A stretch of DNA of 64,000 nucleotides. Source: Chitinibacter fontanus (GTDB lineage: Bacteria; Pseudomonadota; Gammaproteobacteria; Burkholderiales; Chitinibacteraceae). The position numbers were made by a program, and so were the translations under genes. Location of the stretch: positions 3,003,665 through 3,067,664 of the forward strand of contig NZ_CP058952.1 of assembly GCF_013423785.1 (NCBI RefSeq), in the 5' to 3' direction. Position 1 is the stretch's first letter. Every line of letters starts with the position of its first letter. Below are positions 47,368 to 55,763 of the stretch, piece by piece. Under the pieces are notes generated by a model that ran no database searches, was not told the origin of the DNA, and worked only from the letters and a program-made list of their open reading frames with translations.

Positions 47368-49125
47368 ATGAGTCGTTTGCGATTCAAAAAACTCTGGCTC
47401 GTATCCGAAGCAACACGAGCAGCACGGAAAATCGAACTTCACTCGGACAGAATACTATTGGTGGGCAGGAACCATACGGGCAAATCCACAGTAGTGAAGC
47501 ATCTCTTCCGAACTTTGGGTTGTCAAACAAAGGGGAAAAGTGATCGGTGGGATAGTCTGGCTATTTCTGTGTTGGAGTTTGAATTAAACGGTAGGCCATA
47601 CACGGCGTATCGCAAAGCAAATGTTTATGCTTTGCGGAGTGATGCTGATTTGCAGGTGCGTGTGACTACAAGTTACGCGGAGTGGACCGAAATGATGGCC
47701 AATTTATTTGATTTTCGGCTAATGCTCCCTACCCATCAGGATTCCCTTGCACAGGCTACACCCCCTTACCTTTTTCTTCCATATTATATGGATCAAGATA
47801 GTAGTTGGTCTAAGCAATGGGACTCATTCGACAAGTTGACTCAGTTTGCGAACTGGAAGAAACCAGTTTCTGCTTATGTGACAGGGCAACGCCCCAACGG
47901 TTATTACATTGCAAAGTTTGAGGAGTCGAAGGCAAAAGCTTCTCTGACTCAACTTAATCAAGAGCTTAGTGTTGTTAACTCCGCACTTTCACGGGTAAGA
48001 AAGACTTTGCCATCTCCAGTCATTCGTCTGGATCTAGCTGCGTTCAAACAAGAAATCAATGATTTACTACGTTCAACGAATATTCTTAAAACCGAACAAG
48101 ACTCATTGAGGAAAAAAGCTTTTGAACATACAGCTCAACGAGAGTCATTGAACAGCCAAATTTCGATGGCGCGTGATGCTTTGCGCGAGATTGAAGGGGA
48201 TTTGAAATATCTCACCGAATCAAAAACAGATTTAGCTATCATTTGTCCGACTTGCGGAACAAATCATGAAAGCGGATTCCCTGTTCGCTTGGAGTTGATT
48301 GATGATGCAGTCACTCTACGGAAAGTTATTTCTGAGCTTGAATTAGATCATCGAAAATGCCAAGAACAACTGGCTAATGTTTACGGCAAGATTAATAGAA
48401 TTAAGCGGCAGATGTTGGATGTTGAAAAGACGTTGCAAACCAAAAAAGGCATGCTTCGCTTGAAAGATGTTGTTGATAGCCAAAGTTCGGAAGTAATCCG
48501 AAGTGCATTTACTAAGGATATTGATTCCATAAATCGCCAGCTAAAACTTCAGGAAAAGACAGCCTTTGAAGCAAAGTTCAAAGTCAGTCAGTTCGATCTT
48601 CCTGAAAGGACAAAGGCTATTAATGACTTCTACTCAGAGCGTATGGAGTTGTTTCTTAGTGAATTGGGTGTGCAAGATTTACGGGATGATGTCAAAAAGC
48701 GACCTGATGCGACTGTCTCGGTCAGTGGCAGTGCCATGCCAAGATCACTGCTTGCTTACCAGTTTGCTGTGCTGCATACGGCAAAAGAAAAAGGGGATGC
48801 AAAGCATTATCCTGTAGTTATTGATTCTCCAAATCAACAGGGGCAAGACGCTGAACACCTTAGACAGATGCTTAACTTCATTGTGAAGAGAACGCCGTCT
48901 GAGCAACAACTGATACTGGCAGTTGAAGATATGCCTAGCAATTTTTCTTTTGATGGTCAGCGGATTGATCTGACAACGCCTTTCGAGGTTCTCAAAGCAG
49001 AACAATATGATGAAGCTTGTGAAGAGTTACGTGATTTTGTTGCGGCAATTGAGATAGGTCTCGACCAGCGTCTGGCTAGCCAACGTATTGGATTGTTTGA
49101 AGCTGCGAGCGATTTAAGTGAGTGA
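47368..49125 (+). CDS. Rad50/SMC-like ATPase with zinc hook, defence partner
   Basis: A 585-residue ATPase. Walker A is G33-RNHT-GKST41, two coiled-coil arms (about 180-285 and 310-410) flank a C293-PT-C296 zinc-hook motif, and the head is completed by SGSAMPRSLLAYQFAVLH (signature-like) and YPVVIDSPNQQ (Walker B, about 481-491). It is smaller than true Rad50. A distinctive PYLFLPYYMDQDSSW / DSFDKLTQFANWK / GQRPNGYYIAKFE block follows the Walker A part. AAGGAAAGGGAAAC lies before the ATG. With the Cap4-like nuclease gene upstream it forms a likely two-gene DNA-sensing defence unit. It is the last gene before attR. Confidence 0.8.
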   Translation: MSRLRFKKLWLVSEATRAARKIELHSDRILLVGRNHTGKSTVVKHLFRTLGCQTKGKSDRWDSLAISVLEFELNGRPYTAYRKANVYALRSDADLQVRVTTSYAEWTEMMANLFDFRLMLPTHQDSLAQATPPYLFLPYYMDQDSSWSKQWDSFDKLTQFANWKKPVSAYVTGQRPNGYYIAKFEESKAKASLTQLNQELSVVNSALSRVRKTLPSPVIRLDLAAFKQEINDLLRSTNILKTEQDSLRKKAFEHTAQRESLNSQISMARDALREIEGDLKYLTESKTDLAIICPTCGTNHESGFPVRLELIDDAVTLRKVISELELDHRKCQEQLANVYGKINRIKRQMLDVEKTLQTKKGMLRLKDVVDSQSSEVIRSAFTKDIDSINRQLKLQEKTAFEAKFKVSQFDLPERTKAINDFYSERMELFLSELGVQDLRDDVKKRPDATVSVSGSAMPRSLLAYQFAVLHTAKEKGDAKHYPVVIDSPNQQGQDAEHLRQMLNFIVKRTPSEQQLILAVEDMPSNFSFDGQRIDLTTPFEVLKAEQYDEACEELRDFVAAIEIGLDQRLASQRIGLFEAASDLSE

Positions 49126-49448
49126 CATATTCCAGCAAAGTGATAGCTAATTAATTAGGTATCAACGAATGATTGACTATAAATTTTAATAATTTTTACC
49201 AATATTATGAGTCACGCTATACTAAGCCAACGCACTTACAACGCACTTGGGACAAATCAAGCGCAATAGCTGGCTACAATTGATGCTTTTATTGTCAGCT
49301 ACGTTGGGCTTTAGGTGGTCGCTGGCGTGAGTGGAGTGTTGCTAATTGATTGAATATGAGCGAATTTTCTGAGTTAAGCCACGTTGGTTTGGAAATTCGT
49401 AAATAATTCAGATGCTTACGGCGGTTTACTTGGTAGTAAATGCTACTA
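49126..49448. other. Non-coding right end of the island
   Basis: About 320 bases with no gene. It contains the right pair of CAACGCACT repeats and, just before attR, a TTGGTAG...ACTTGTAA stretch that faintly resembles a tRNA D and anticodon arm. Confidence 0.6.
49228..49248 (+). repeat. Tandem CAACGCACTT repeats near attR
   Basis: Copies at 49228 and 49239 with 11-base period, matching the pair near attL in sequence, spacing and orientation. Possible integrase arm sites. Confidence 0.6.
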
Positions 49449-49495
49449 ACTTGTAATCAGGGGGTCGCGAGTTCGATTCCTGCCGTCGGCACCAA
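49449..49495 (+). repeat. Right attachment site (attR), partial tRNA-Thr copy
   Basis: Exact 47-bp copy of the tRNA-Thr 3' part. It lacks the 5' acceptor strand and cannot act as a tRNA. It marks the right boundary of the island. Confidence 0.93.
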
Positions 49496-49502
49496 ACAGA
49501 AG

Positions 49503-49534
49503 AAAAAAGCCCTTGATTTTCAAGGGCTTTTTTC
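49503..49534 (+). terminator. Original terminator of tRNA-Thr, displaced by the island
   Basis: Arms AAAAAAGCCCTTG and CAAGGGCTTTTTT with an ATTTT loop, 8 bases after attR. Before integration this would have followed the tRNA directly. Confidence 0.85.
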
Positions 49535-49872
49535 TTTTCTGGCACAATAGCCCCCACATTTCTACCCCACATCTCAATAGCTCGTCCGACAACTATTTTT
49601 TGAAATCCATCGCCTTATAATGAAATTATAAACTCTTTTTGTTTATTTTTTTCAGGTTCACGGACATACAAAATTCTTGGCTACTAATAGACGTCTTTGT
49701 ACGTTAATAGAACGTTTGTCGTACAAGTTTCAGTTATTCCGTTGGCAGTCTCGTCGTTTTTTCCTAGCAATTCCCTCTTCACCGCGCGCATCTGTCTGTA
49801 CGTACGGGTTAGCCAATTAAGAATCGTCATCCAGTGTGCCTGTGATTTAGTCCGCGTGACGTTTACAAATTC
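49535..49872. other. Non-coding stretch beyond the island
   Basis: About 340 AT-rich bases between the tRNA terminator and the end of the nuclease gene. No convincing gene; short repeats around ACGT (TTTGTACGTTAATAGAACGTTTG) occur near 49697 without a clear meaning. Confidence 0.45.
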
Positions 49873-50715
49873 TCACTCCGGGCTAGGCAAAAAATGGATC
49901 CCCGTACGCTCGACTAAGGTTTGATAACTAATCACACCATTCAGTTTTGCATCGTTTTTGTTCTCGACCCAGTACGCCCAAGATTTGCCTGCCGCTGGAT
50001 CATAGACCAGCTTATACAGTGCACTGGGTACCCAGACGTTATTCACTGATGAGTCTGCAGATCGATGCCCTTCAAAGTACGGTCCAGTAATCACATACAC
50101 ATCACCTTTGGCTCGCATCGCATATTTCCGGACCGCTTTTTCAACCGACTTTGCCCAGACACCACGATTATTCTCAGGCGCTTGCGGCACCATATTCGCT
50201 AGTGAAAAGCTTTGCGCCATGGCTTCTGAGGTAGACATATCTGCGGCTGGTGCCATGTGTCCACGATCGTAACCTGATCCTTTATAGTCTTCGAGCGTTG
50301 CACGCTCTGCAAGCGGCAAACGTGCCTCAGCGTAGAAGCGATTGGTGCGTTGCTCATCCTGCGCATCTTGCAAACTAGCACGACTTAATCGTTCAGCGAC
50401 GAAGAGGGGCGTGCGCGTGAGGCCAGAGTGATAGACCGCAAATCCAGACATACATAGTGCTCTAGGTTTCCATTGCGCTGCGTTGATTACGGTCGGTGGC
50501 GTATTGTTATAGAAGAATTGCGGGCATTCCTTAAATGCACCGGCATCAGCACGTGTGGAATTAGTGCTTGCTGGATTGGGGTTCAGATTCGGTATTGCAT
50601 GCTGAAGTTGTGTGATTGAACCTAGCAATTGTTGGGTGATGTGACGACCTTCTGCATTGAAATGAAGAAAGCTGGCAGTCGCTAATGCGACAGAGATAAC
50701 GAGAGGGAATTTCAT
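49873..50715 (-). CDS. Secreted DNA/RNA non-specific endonuclease (DRGH type)
   Basis: A 280-residue protein with an N-terminal signal sequence (MKFPLVISVALATASFLHF) and the Serratia-nuclease/NucA active site DRGHMAPAADM, followed by FSLANMVPQAPENNRGVW with the metal-binding Asn. KGDVYVITGPYFEG and NVWVPSALYKLVY complete the fold. It would degrade extracellular or periplasmic DNA and RNA to nucleotides, and could serve nutrition or defence against incoming DNA. It stands next to the SOS operon on the same strand. Confidence 0.92.
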   Translation of the reverse strand: MKFPLVISVALATASFLHFNAEGRHITQQLLGSITQLQHAIPNLNPNPASTNSTRADAGAFKECPQFFYNNTPPTVINAAQWKPRALCMSGFAVYHSGLTRTPLFVAERLSRASLQDAQDEQRTNRFYAEARLPLAERATLEDYKGSGYDRGHMAPAADMSTSEAMAQSFSLANMVPQAPENNRGVWAKSVEKAVRKYAMRAKGDVYVITGPYFEGHRSADSSVNNVWVPSALYKLVYDPAAGKSWAYWVENKNDAKLNGVISYQTLVERTGIHFLPSPE

Positions 50716-50806
50716 ACTGAGTCTTTATTTTTTGGCTGTGCAGAGTGTTTCGTATTGTGTTGCTACAAATGCAATGGCAAATCAGGTCATGTTCGGCGTT
50801 ATTGCA

Positions 50807-52072
50807 TTATTTGGCTATTGGGATGTCTGTCCATCTCGTAGTCCAAAACGGAGACAGGCTATTTTGTTTCATTTTCCAGGCATGGTTGGCACCTGCGCTG
50901 GCAAGGTGAATGCTGCCACGCCCCCAGCGGCGATTGATTTCATCCATGGTGGCATTGAGTTCTGCGCGTTTAATCGGGTCAGCCGTTTGCAAAAAGAGAT
51001 GACCTTGAATCGCGGTATTGGGCTGTAGGTCGCTGAGCATCACGCCCGCTTTGGCGTAGCTAAAGCCGGGTTGGTAGATGCGAGCCAACATCCATAAGGC
51101 CACTTGGGTGAGTTTTAAGGTGTCATCACTGGGTTGCGACAAAGGCAGCATCACATGCCGACTGTATTGCGGATCTTTCGGCCGGAATGGATTGGTGCGA
51201 ATAAAGATACTCAAGCTGGCGGCTACTGACTTTTGCATCCTGAGCTTTTCAGCGGCACGTGCGATATAGGTGCTAATCGCTTCGGCCAATTGTTGCTCGG
51301 TATAGATTGGCTGACCAAACGAGCGGGAGCACAAGATCTGCTGTTTATCCGGCTGCATTTCTTCGATCTGAATGCAGGGATGGCCATTGAGCTCTTCAAC
51401 CGTACGTTGCAGTACCACGCTATAGCGTGCCCGAATTTGCTCCGAATTGGCGTGAGCTAAATCTGCGGCAGTGTAGATGCCTTGCTGATTGAGGCGTTGT
51501 GAGATTTTACGACCCACACCCCAAATTTCACCGACTTCAATCTCGCGCATAATCTGTAACTGCTGCGCAGGACTGAACTTCGCCCATTCGCATACACCAG
51601 CAAACCCAGTGCGTTTTTTTGCAATGTGGTTGGCCAGTTTGGCGAGCGTCTTGGTTGGCGCAATACCGACGCACACAGGTAAACCCGTCCACTGCATCAC
51701 CGTTTGTTTGAGGGTTTGACCGAGTTCAGTGTGATCACCGCCGATACCATTTAAACCCAAGAAACACTCGTCAACTGAATAGACTTCCTGATGCGGGCTA
51801 AACATCCCAAGCACCCGCATTACGCGATTACTCATATCGGCATATAGGGCATAGTTGCTGCTGTAGGCAATCAAGCCAGTTTCTTTGGCAAACTCACGCA
51901 GTTGATGCCATGGCGCACCCATCTTCACACCCAGTGCTTTAGCTTCGGCCGAGCGTGAAATCACACAACCATCGTTATTCGATAGCACGACCATGGGCTT
52001 GCCTTCCAACTTGGGCTCAAACACCCGCTGGCAACTGACATAAAAGTTGTTTACGTCGATCAGCGCAATCAT
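50807..52072 (-). CDS. umuC: Translesion DNA polymerase V subunit UmuC
   Basis: A Y-family error-prone polymerase of 421 residues. [18 protein letters not shown] holds the first catalytic Asp, and [13 protein letters not shown] the second acidic pair (D-E). The thumb/little-finger part continues through [17 protein letters not shown]. The C-terminal region [15 protein letters not shown] is typical of UmuC rather than DinB. Its ATG overlaps the umuD stop by four bases. It bypasses DNA lesions together with cleaved UmuD'. Operon control is by the palindrome upstream of umuD, if that is the LexA site. Confidence 0.94.
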   Translation of the reverse strand: MIALIDVNNFYVSCQRVFEPKLEGKPMVVLSNNDGCVISRSAEAKALGVKMGAPWHQLREFAKETGLIAYSSNYALYADMSNRVMRVLGMFSPHQEVYSVDECFLGLNGIGGDHTELGQTLKQTVMQWTGLPVCVGIAPTKTLAKLANHIAKKRTGFAGVCEWAKFSPAQQLQIMREIEVGEIWGVGRKISQRLNQQGIYTAADLAHANSEQIRARYSVVLQRTVEELNGHPCIQIEEMQPDKQQILCSRSFGQPIYTEQQLAEAISTYIARAAEKLRMQKSVAASLSIFIRTNPFRPKDPQYSRHVMLPLSQPSDDTLKLTQVALWMLARIYQPGFSYAKAGVMLSDLQPNTAIQGHLFLQTADPIKRAELNATMDEINRRWGRGSIHLASAGANHAWKMKQNSLSPFWTTRWTDIPIAK

Positions 52073-52518
52073 TTGGGGCGCACAATCCACGCAATCACTA
52101 CACCCCAGACCGCAAGCTCTTGCTCATCGCCGAGCACAATCGGCGGGTAGTCGGGATTTTCTGCGACCAAGGCCAAATGCTTGCCACGCTGGAATAGACG
52201 CTTCACGGTAAAGTCGCCATCAATCGCTGCCACCACAATGTCATTGTGTTTGGCTTGAATCGCACGATCCACCACCAAGGTGGCCCCATTGGGAATGGTA
52301 CGCTCGGATAAATGACTCACCATGCTATCTCCCGACACCGTGAAATAGAACGTTGCATCGGGATGGCTAATCAAGTGCTGGTTGAGATCGACCCGATCTT
52401 CAACCCAATCGGCAGCAGGTGAGGGAAACCCTGCGGGAACTGATTCACCAATCCAAGGTAGGTAATACACCGTTGAATTGGGATCAGCTGGAAATGGCCC
52501 CAGCAAAAAACTCGACAT
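52069..52518 (-). CDS. umuD: UmuD-like S24 autoprotease, polymerase V accessory subunit
   Basis: A 149-residue LexA/UmuD-type protein. Cleavage site A29-G30 ([13 protein letters not shown]), catalytic Ser65 in VSGDSM and Lys106 in FTVKRLF are present. RecA-stimulated self-cleavage would give UmuD', the active partner of UmuC. It is the first gene of the umuDC operon and diverges from the SRAP gene across about 60 bases that contain a perfect 14-bp palindrome. Confidence 0.93.
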   Translation of the reverse strand: MSSFLLGPFPADPNSTVYYLPWIGESVPAGFPSPAADWVEDRVDLNQHLISHPDATFYFTVSGDSMVSHLSERTIPNGATLVVDRAIQAKHNDIVVAAIDGDFTVKRLFQRGKHLALVAENPDYPPIVLGDEQELAVWGVVIAWIVRPK

Positions 52519-52555
52519 CGCAGTATCCTTATCTGAACTGGAATCAGACCATTAT

Positions 52556-52569
52556 AGAACGATCGTTCT
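52556..52569. promoter_or_regulatory. Palindromic putative SOS operator between umuD and SRAP genes
   Basis: AGAACGATCGTTCT is a perfect palindrome of the form GAAC-N4-GTTC, 10 bases before the SRAP start and 38 before umuD. Both flanking genes are SOS-linked in other bacteria. The form resembles the Gram-positive LexA box rather than CTG-N10-CAG. A near E. coli-like element (CTG-N9-CAG) lies at 52533. Confidence 0.6.
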
Positions 52570-52578
52570 CTTTTTGCG

Positions 52579-53238
52579 ATGTGCGTTAATTATTTAACTA
52601 TCCCGAAGCAAACCTTGTTGAGCCATTTTGAGGCTGCGCCGCCCAATGAAGATTGGCCTGCTGAAGTGTGGCAAGACTATCAAGCCCCCATCTTGGTCGC
52701 GGGAGATATGGCACGCCAAGCCATCATCGCCAACTATGGCTTCTTACCGCAGCGCAAACTCCAGCAAGGTACGCGCTACAGCACGATGAATGCACGTGCT
52801 GAAACGATTGGGGAATTGAAAAGCTATCGCGGAGCATGGCGCAACAGCCAGCTGTGTCTTGTGCCGATGCTTGGTTTTTTTGAGCCATGCTACGAATCAG
52901 GTAAAGCAGTGCGCCACCAAATCAGCTTGGCCAGTGATGAACCCTTTGCGGTGGCCGGAATCTGGCGCACGTGGGAAGAAGAAAATGGCCAATTGAGTTA
53001 CTCGTTCACGCAAATTACGATTAACGCTGACGATCATCCGCTCATGAAGCGAATGCACAAACCCAACGATGAAAAACGGGGATTAGTCATCATCCCTGAG
53101 CGTGACTACGATGCTTGGCTGGACTGCAACAATCCCGAACTAGCCCGAACCTTTCTCAGACATTTGCCTGCAGATCAAATGCAAACCATCGCAAAGCCGA
53201 TTCAACGCAATTCTGGTTTCTCGGGAGCATTGTTTTAA
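52579..53238 (+). CDS. SRAP/YedK-like abasic-site DNA-protein crosslink protein
   Basis: A 219-residue SOS-response-associated peptidase (HMCES/YedK) family protein. Cys2 directly after the start Met would bind covalently to abasic sites once Met is removed. NARAET, LGFFEP (catalytic Glu) and PLMKRMHKP (His region) are the other conserved blocks. It protects abasic sites in single-stranded DNA. It diverges from umuDC, and the shared palindrome suggests joint damage induction. Its stop is followed by a strong bidirectional terminator. Confidence 0.92.
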   Translation: MCVNYLTIPKQTLLSHFEAAPPNEDWPAEVWQDYQAPILVAGDMARQAIIANYGFLPQRKLQQGTRYSTMNARAETIGELKSYRGAWRNSQLCLVPMLGFFEPCYESGKAVRHQISLASDEPFAVAGIWRTWEEENGQLSYSFTQITINADDHPLMKRMHKPNDEKRGLVIIPERDYDAWLDCNNPELARTFLRHLPADQMQTIAKPIQRNSGFSGALF

Positions 53239-53315
53239 TCCGCACATGGATTTTCTCCTTAAGGGAGAGCCAACTAGCCAACTAAAACCTGCTAGCACCT
53301 ACTGATTATCAGCTC

Positions 53316-53357
53316 AAAAAAAGGGGCGCGTGGAGTCATCTACACACCCCTTTTTTT
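53316..53357. terminator. Bidirectional terminator between SRAP and alpA genes
   Basis: AAAAAAAGGGG and CCCCTTTTTTT form the outer stem, with an imperfect inner stem (GTGGA/TCTAC). It serves the convergent SRAP and AlpA genes. Confidence 0.85.
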
Positions 53358-53359
53358 CG

Positions 53360-53530
53360 TCATGTACTGCGGTTTTTCTTGAGATAAGCCTCGATCTCGG
53401 CGAGGTCAAACCCAATCGCCCGTGACCCCAATTTGATGGGGTGGAATGCACCTGCGTTGATCAAGTTGTACACCGTCGATCTTGACAGCGATAGACGTTT
53501 GCATAGTTCTTTGACTCTGACGATTTGCAT
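53360..53530 (-). CDS. AlpA-family regulator, 56 residues
   Basis: A very small DNA-binding protein. MQIVRVKELCKRLSLSRST continues into VYNLINAGAFHPIKLGSR and AIGFDLAEIEAYLKKNR, the standard AlpA layout of a winged helix-turn-helix with the K-x-G-x-R-A-x-G wing. GGGAG lies 7 nt before the ATG. AlpA proteins act as prophage regulators or excisionases, so this gene marks a second mobile segment, although no integrase is seen nearby. It converges on the SRAP gene. Confidence 0.85.
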   Translation of the reverse strand: MQIVRVKELCKRLSLSRSTVYNLINAGAFHPIKLGSRAIGFDLAEIEAYLKKNRST

Positions 53531-54042
53531 GATTTAACTCCCAATATCGGTTTCGATGGGAAAAGTGTACCGCTACTCGCTTTAAAAAAAAGGGGAAGTT
53601 GGGATTATTTTAAAAAAATTGCATTATTTTTTTTGGGGATAACCCCTTCTCTTTGTTAGTATCCCGTGTTAGTCGCGCGAGGAATAAGTGATTTCAGTCA
53701 GGCTTAAAATTTGCCAATTTCCCATTTGCATCAATTTTGATATGTGAGAATAATAAAAATAAGGAAAGGGACATCGTGACTACACGCGATCCTGTGTGTC
53801 AGGGTTAATCTGGAACTCATGCCGTATGTACTTGTATTTTAATTATACGATTAACCCAAGCTAAATAGTGTGGGTGAGACTTCAGGTTGGATAAGAACAT
53901 GCTATTAACTCGGTGTTGGGTTGTTGCCGATCAAAGTTGTCTAGCCATCTATTGTGTTGTGACCTCTAAATCTTAGTCATGATCTGTGTTTAGTTGAGTT
54001 ATTTATATGTTTTTTTTAATATGAAAAGTAAAGGAGCATGAG
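53531..54042. other. AT-rich non-coding region, possible origin of transfer
   Basis: About 510 bases without a gene, between the AlpA gene and the mobilisation genes. It has A/T runs, a GGGGATAACCCC hairpin at about 53635, and an inverted repeat at 53802 and 53849. An oriT for the relaxase would be expected in such a place, but I cannot identify a nick site. Confidence 0.45.
53802..53857. repeat. Inverted repeat GGGTTAATC ... GATTAACCC
   Basis: 9-bp arms at 53802-53810 and 53849-53857, with 38 bases between them. It lies in the non-coding region before the mobilisation genes. Possible oriT or regulator site. Confidence 0.5.
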
Positions 54043-54210
54043 ATGAAATCGGTTAAAAAGAAAGAGTCTAAGGTGATTAGTTTTCGAGTAAATGCTGAGA
54101 TGTATATGGCTATCGATAAATTGGCCGGTAAGTATTCGTGCAGAAATAAATCGGATGCTATGCGTAGACTGTTGATTGAGTACATGACAGAACAAGGATA
54201 TTTGAAATGA
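54043..54210 (+). CDS. Small RHH-like protein before the relaxase (MobC-like)
   Basis: A 55-residue basic protein: VISFRVNAEMYMAIDKLAGKY followed by SCRNKSDAMRRLLIEYM. A strand followed by two helices with an R-x-x-K-S-D-A turn is the ribbon-helix-helix pattern of relaxosome accessory proteins and antitoxins. AAAGGAG lies 8 nt before the ATG. Its stop overlaps the relaxase start (ATGA), which supports the relaxosome role. It is short enough to be missed by automated calling. Confidence 0.7.
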   Translation: MKSVKKKESKVISFRVNAEMYMAIDKLAGKYSCRNKSDAMRRLLIEYMTEQGYLK

Positions 54211-55634
54211 TTGTTAAATGTACGCCGTTTACGGCGATGTCGATGTTCGGAAAATTCAATTACCTGATTAAAAAGGAGTTTGATAATGAAATAGTAAATT
54301 ATATTGGTTTTGAAAGTAATAATTTAAGCGGGAGAAGAGCTGAAATTATAGATCTGGTTGGCGTATCAAGACCAAATGAAATTAAAATATATAATATTAA
54401 AGTTAGTTGGAGTGAATATGAAATTCCTCTGGTGAGCGAGGTGGATGAGGTCGTTAATTCATTGTTGAGCAAGTTGCGGCTAGATAAAGAAAAAATAATA
54501 TATGGTGTACATCATGACACAGATAATTTGCACATACATGTGTTGGTGTATTTATCTACAAAGTGCCAAAAAATAAAATTTAATAATGATGTTCATTCGG
54601 TTGGAGTTCAAATCGCTTCTAAATTTGGCTTTTGGTATGGTAAGCATAATCATTCTCAGCCTGCGGTGAGATTGCCAAAGGAGTTAAGAACGTTATTGAA
54701 AGAAGGTAACCCAGAAGAGGTTGTGAAAATAATAAAAAAACAAGAGGGTAATCATTTGGTTTTGGAGTGGTAACAGGTTCGTTATCATTATAACGAATTA
54801 CCAGTATGGATTACGAAAAAAATAGACAGTTTCAATCCTGTTCGCTTTAATTGTGTTGATGCTCCTACTCCTGCGGATTTTGATGTTCCAGGTCTTAAAG
54901 ATTTGTTAAATAATGATCTGGATTTTATAGTTAAACTATATGAAGGCGAAAATCCGCGTCCTATTTCATTTGATCTTACATGGCAGATTATGGACCTTCA
55001 GCGAAGGCTGATCCAAAATCGGGCAGCAAATGTGAAAACAAAGTCACATGTTTATTTTAAGAATAAAGATCATTATTTCGTAAGCGGTGCTGGTGTGAGT
55101 TATGTCGATCTTACCGAAATGCCAGTAAAATTTTTTCGTTGGAAACCAGGGATAAAATACGGTAGATTTATGGTTGTTGATTTATATAAGGCATTGTCAA
55201 AAGTAAGAAGCCTGAATAAAGTTAATATGAATGATGTTTTAAATTTCGATCCGACTTTGATGGGTGAAAAATCACGGTATGCTTGGTGGGATGCTGTGCT
55301 CAGTTCTGTGAATGTCAAAATACATGATTCAAGAAAATTAATTGTACTTAAGGCATTGGATTTGATATTCAATCGACCAAGCGATGTTAATTTTGCTAGA
55401 TGGGGTGCATATGGTAAGTATCTTGATCGGGCTGTAGAGAATGTCGTGAATAAATATGGCGATGATCAAATTGGGAATATTGAAAATCTGATTCCTAACC
55501 TGTTTCCCGAGTTGAATGGCTTAATATGTAAAAATTTAATGGAAGCATTTTTGCGGGATGACCCCATGCCAGAACAACAGCCTCGCAGCTCGGTTAGTGA
55601 TGCGCAGGCTTTCCCTAGAACAAACCCTAGTTAG
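54207..55634 (+). pseudogene. Relaxase gene interrupted by one in-frame TAA
   Basis: The first 188 codons encode a MobP-like relaxase domain: GVHHDTDNLHIHVLVYLS carries the H-x-D-x-x-N-x-H-x-H metal-binding motif, and MSMFGKFNYLIKK the start. At 54771 a TAA follows VLEW, and the same frame then continues without break to 55634 (QVRYHYNELPVWITKKIDSF and onward). So this is one reading frame of 475 codons with a single ochre codon rather than two genes. The downstream part (242 residues from a TTG at 54903) has no ribosome site of its own. Nonsense mutation is the simplest reading; readthrough or sequencing error are the alternatives. The gene is AT-rich, unlike its surroundings, showing recent transfer. 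Confidence 0.75.
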
Positions 55635-55763
55635 CTATGGTGCTATGACAGGTTCCCTAGATAGCATTTCATTCGAGTTATTGAATGCATCAGTGTAGTG
55701 AGATGCTTGAGAGGCAGCGTTAACCACCTCTCCGTTGAAATTTCCAAGCAAAACTGAGTCGAA

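Larger units (their letters stand above)
28204..49495. mobile_element. 21.3 kb integrative defence island in tRNA-Thr
   Basis: The element is bounded by a perfect 47-bp direct repeat of the tRNA-Thr 3' end. It carries a tyrosine recombinase next to attL, an excisionase-like small protein, a Rep-like protein, a minus-strand cluster with a nuclease and a cysteine peptidase, a type I restriction locus with extra genes, and a nuclease plus Rad50-like ATPase. There are no capsid, tail or conjugation genes, so it is neither a full prophage nor a self-transmissible ICE. It may be a satellite or a genomic island mobilised by others. Tandem decamers occur just inside both ends. Confidence 0.92.

Noticed and set aside
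47313..47543. A 76-codon frame that starts in an ATGA overlap with the nuclease stop, between nuclease and ATPase genes; could be a missing middle component.
   Set aside because: It runs mostly inside the ATPase gene in another frame, has low-complexity content and no recognisable domain. The ATPase has its own good ribosome site.
49425..49495. A second tRNA-Thr gene at the right island end.
   Set aside because: Only the last 47 bases match; the sequence before lacks a pairing acceptor strand, so it is attR.
28204..49495. The island as a prophage or as an ICE.
   Set aside because: There are no capsid, terminase, tail, lysis, relaxase or type IV secretion genes between the att repeats.
52533..52547. 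E. coli-type LexA box CTG...CAG before umuD.
   Set aside because: The spacing is 9 rather than 10 bases, and the flanking T/A are missing; the nearby perfect palindrome is the better candidate.
54903..55634. A separate 243-residue gene after the relaxase.
   Set aside because: It is the same frame as the relaxase, open right back to the TAA at 54771, and its TTG start has no ribosome site. I treat it as the interrupted second half.
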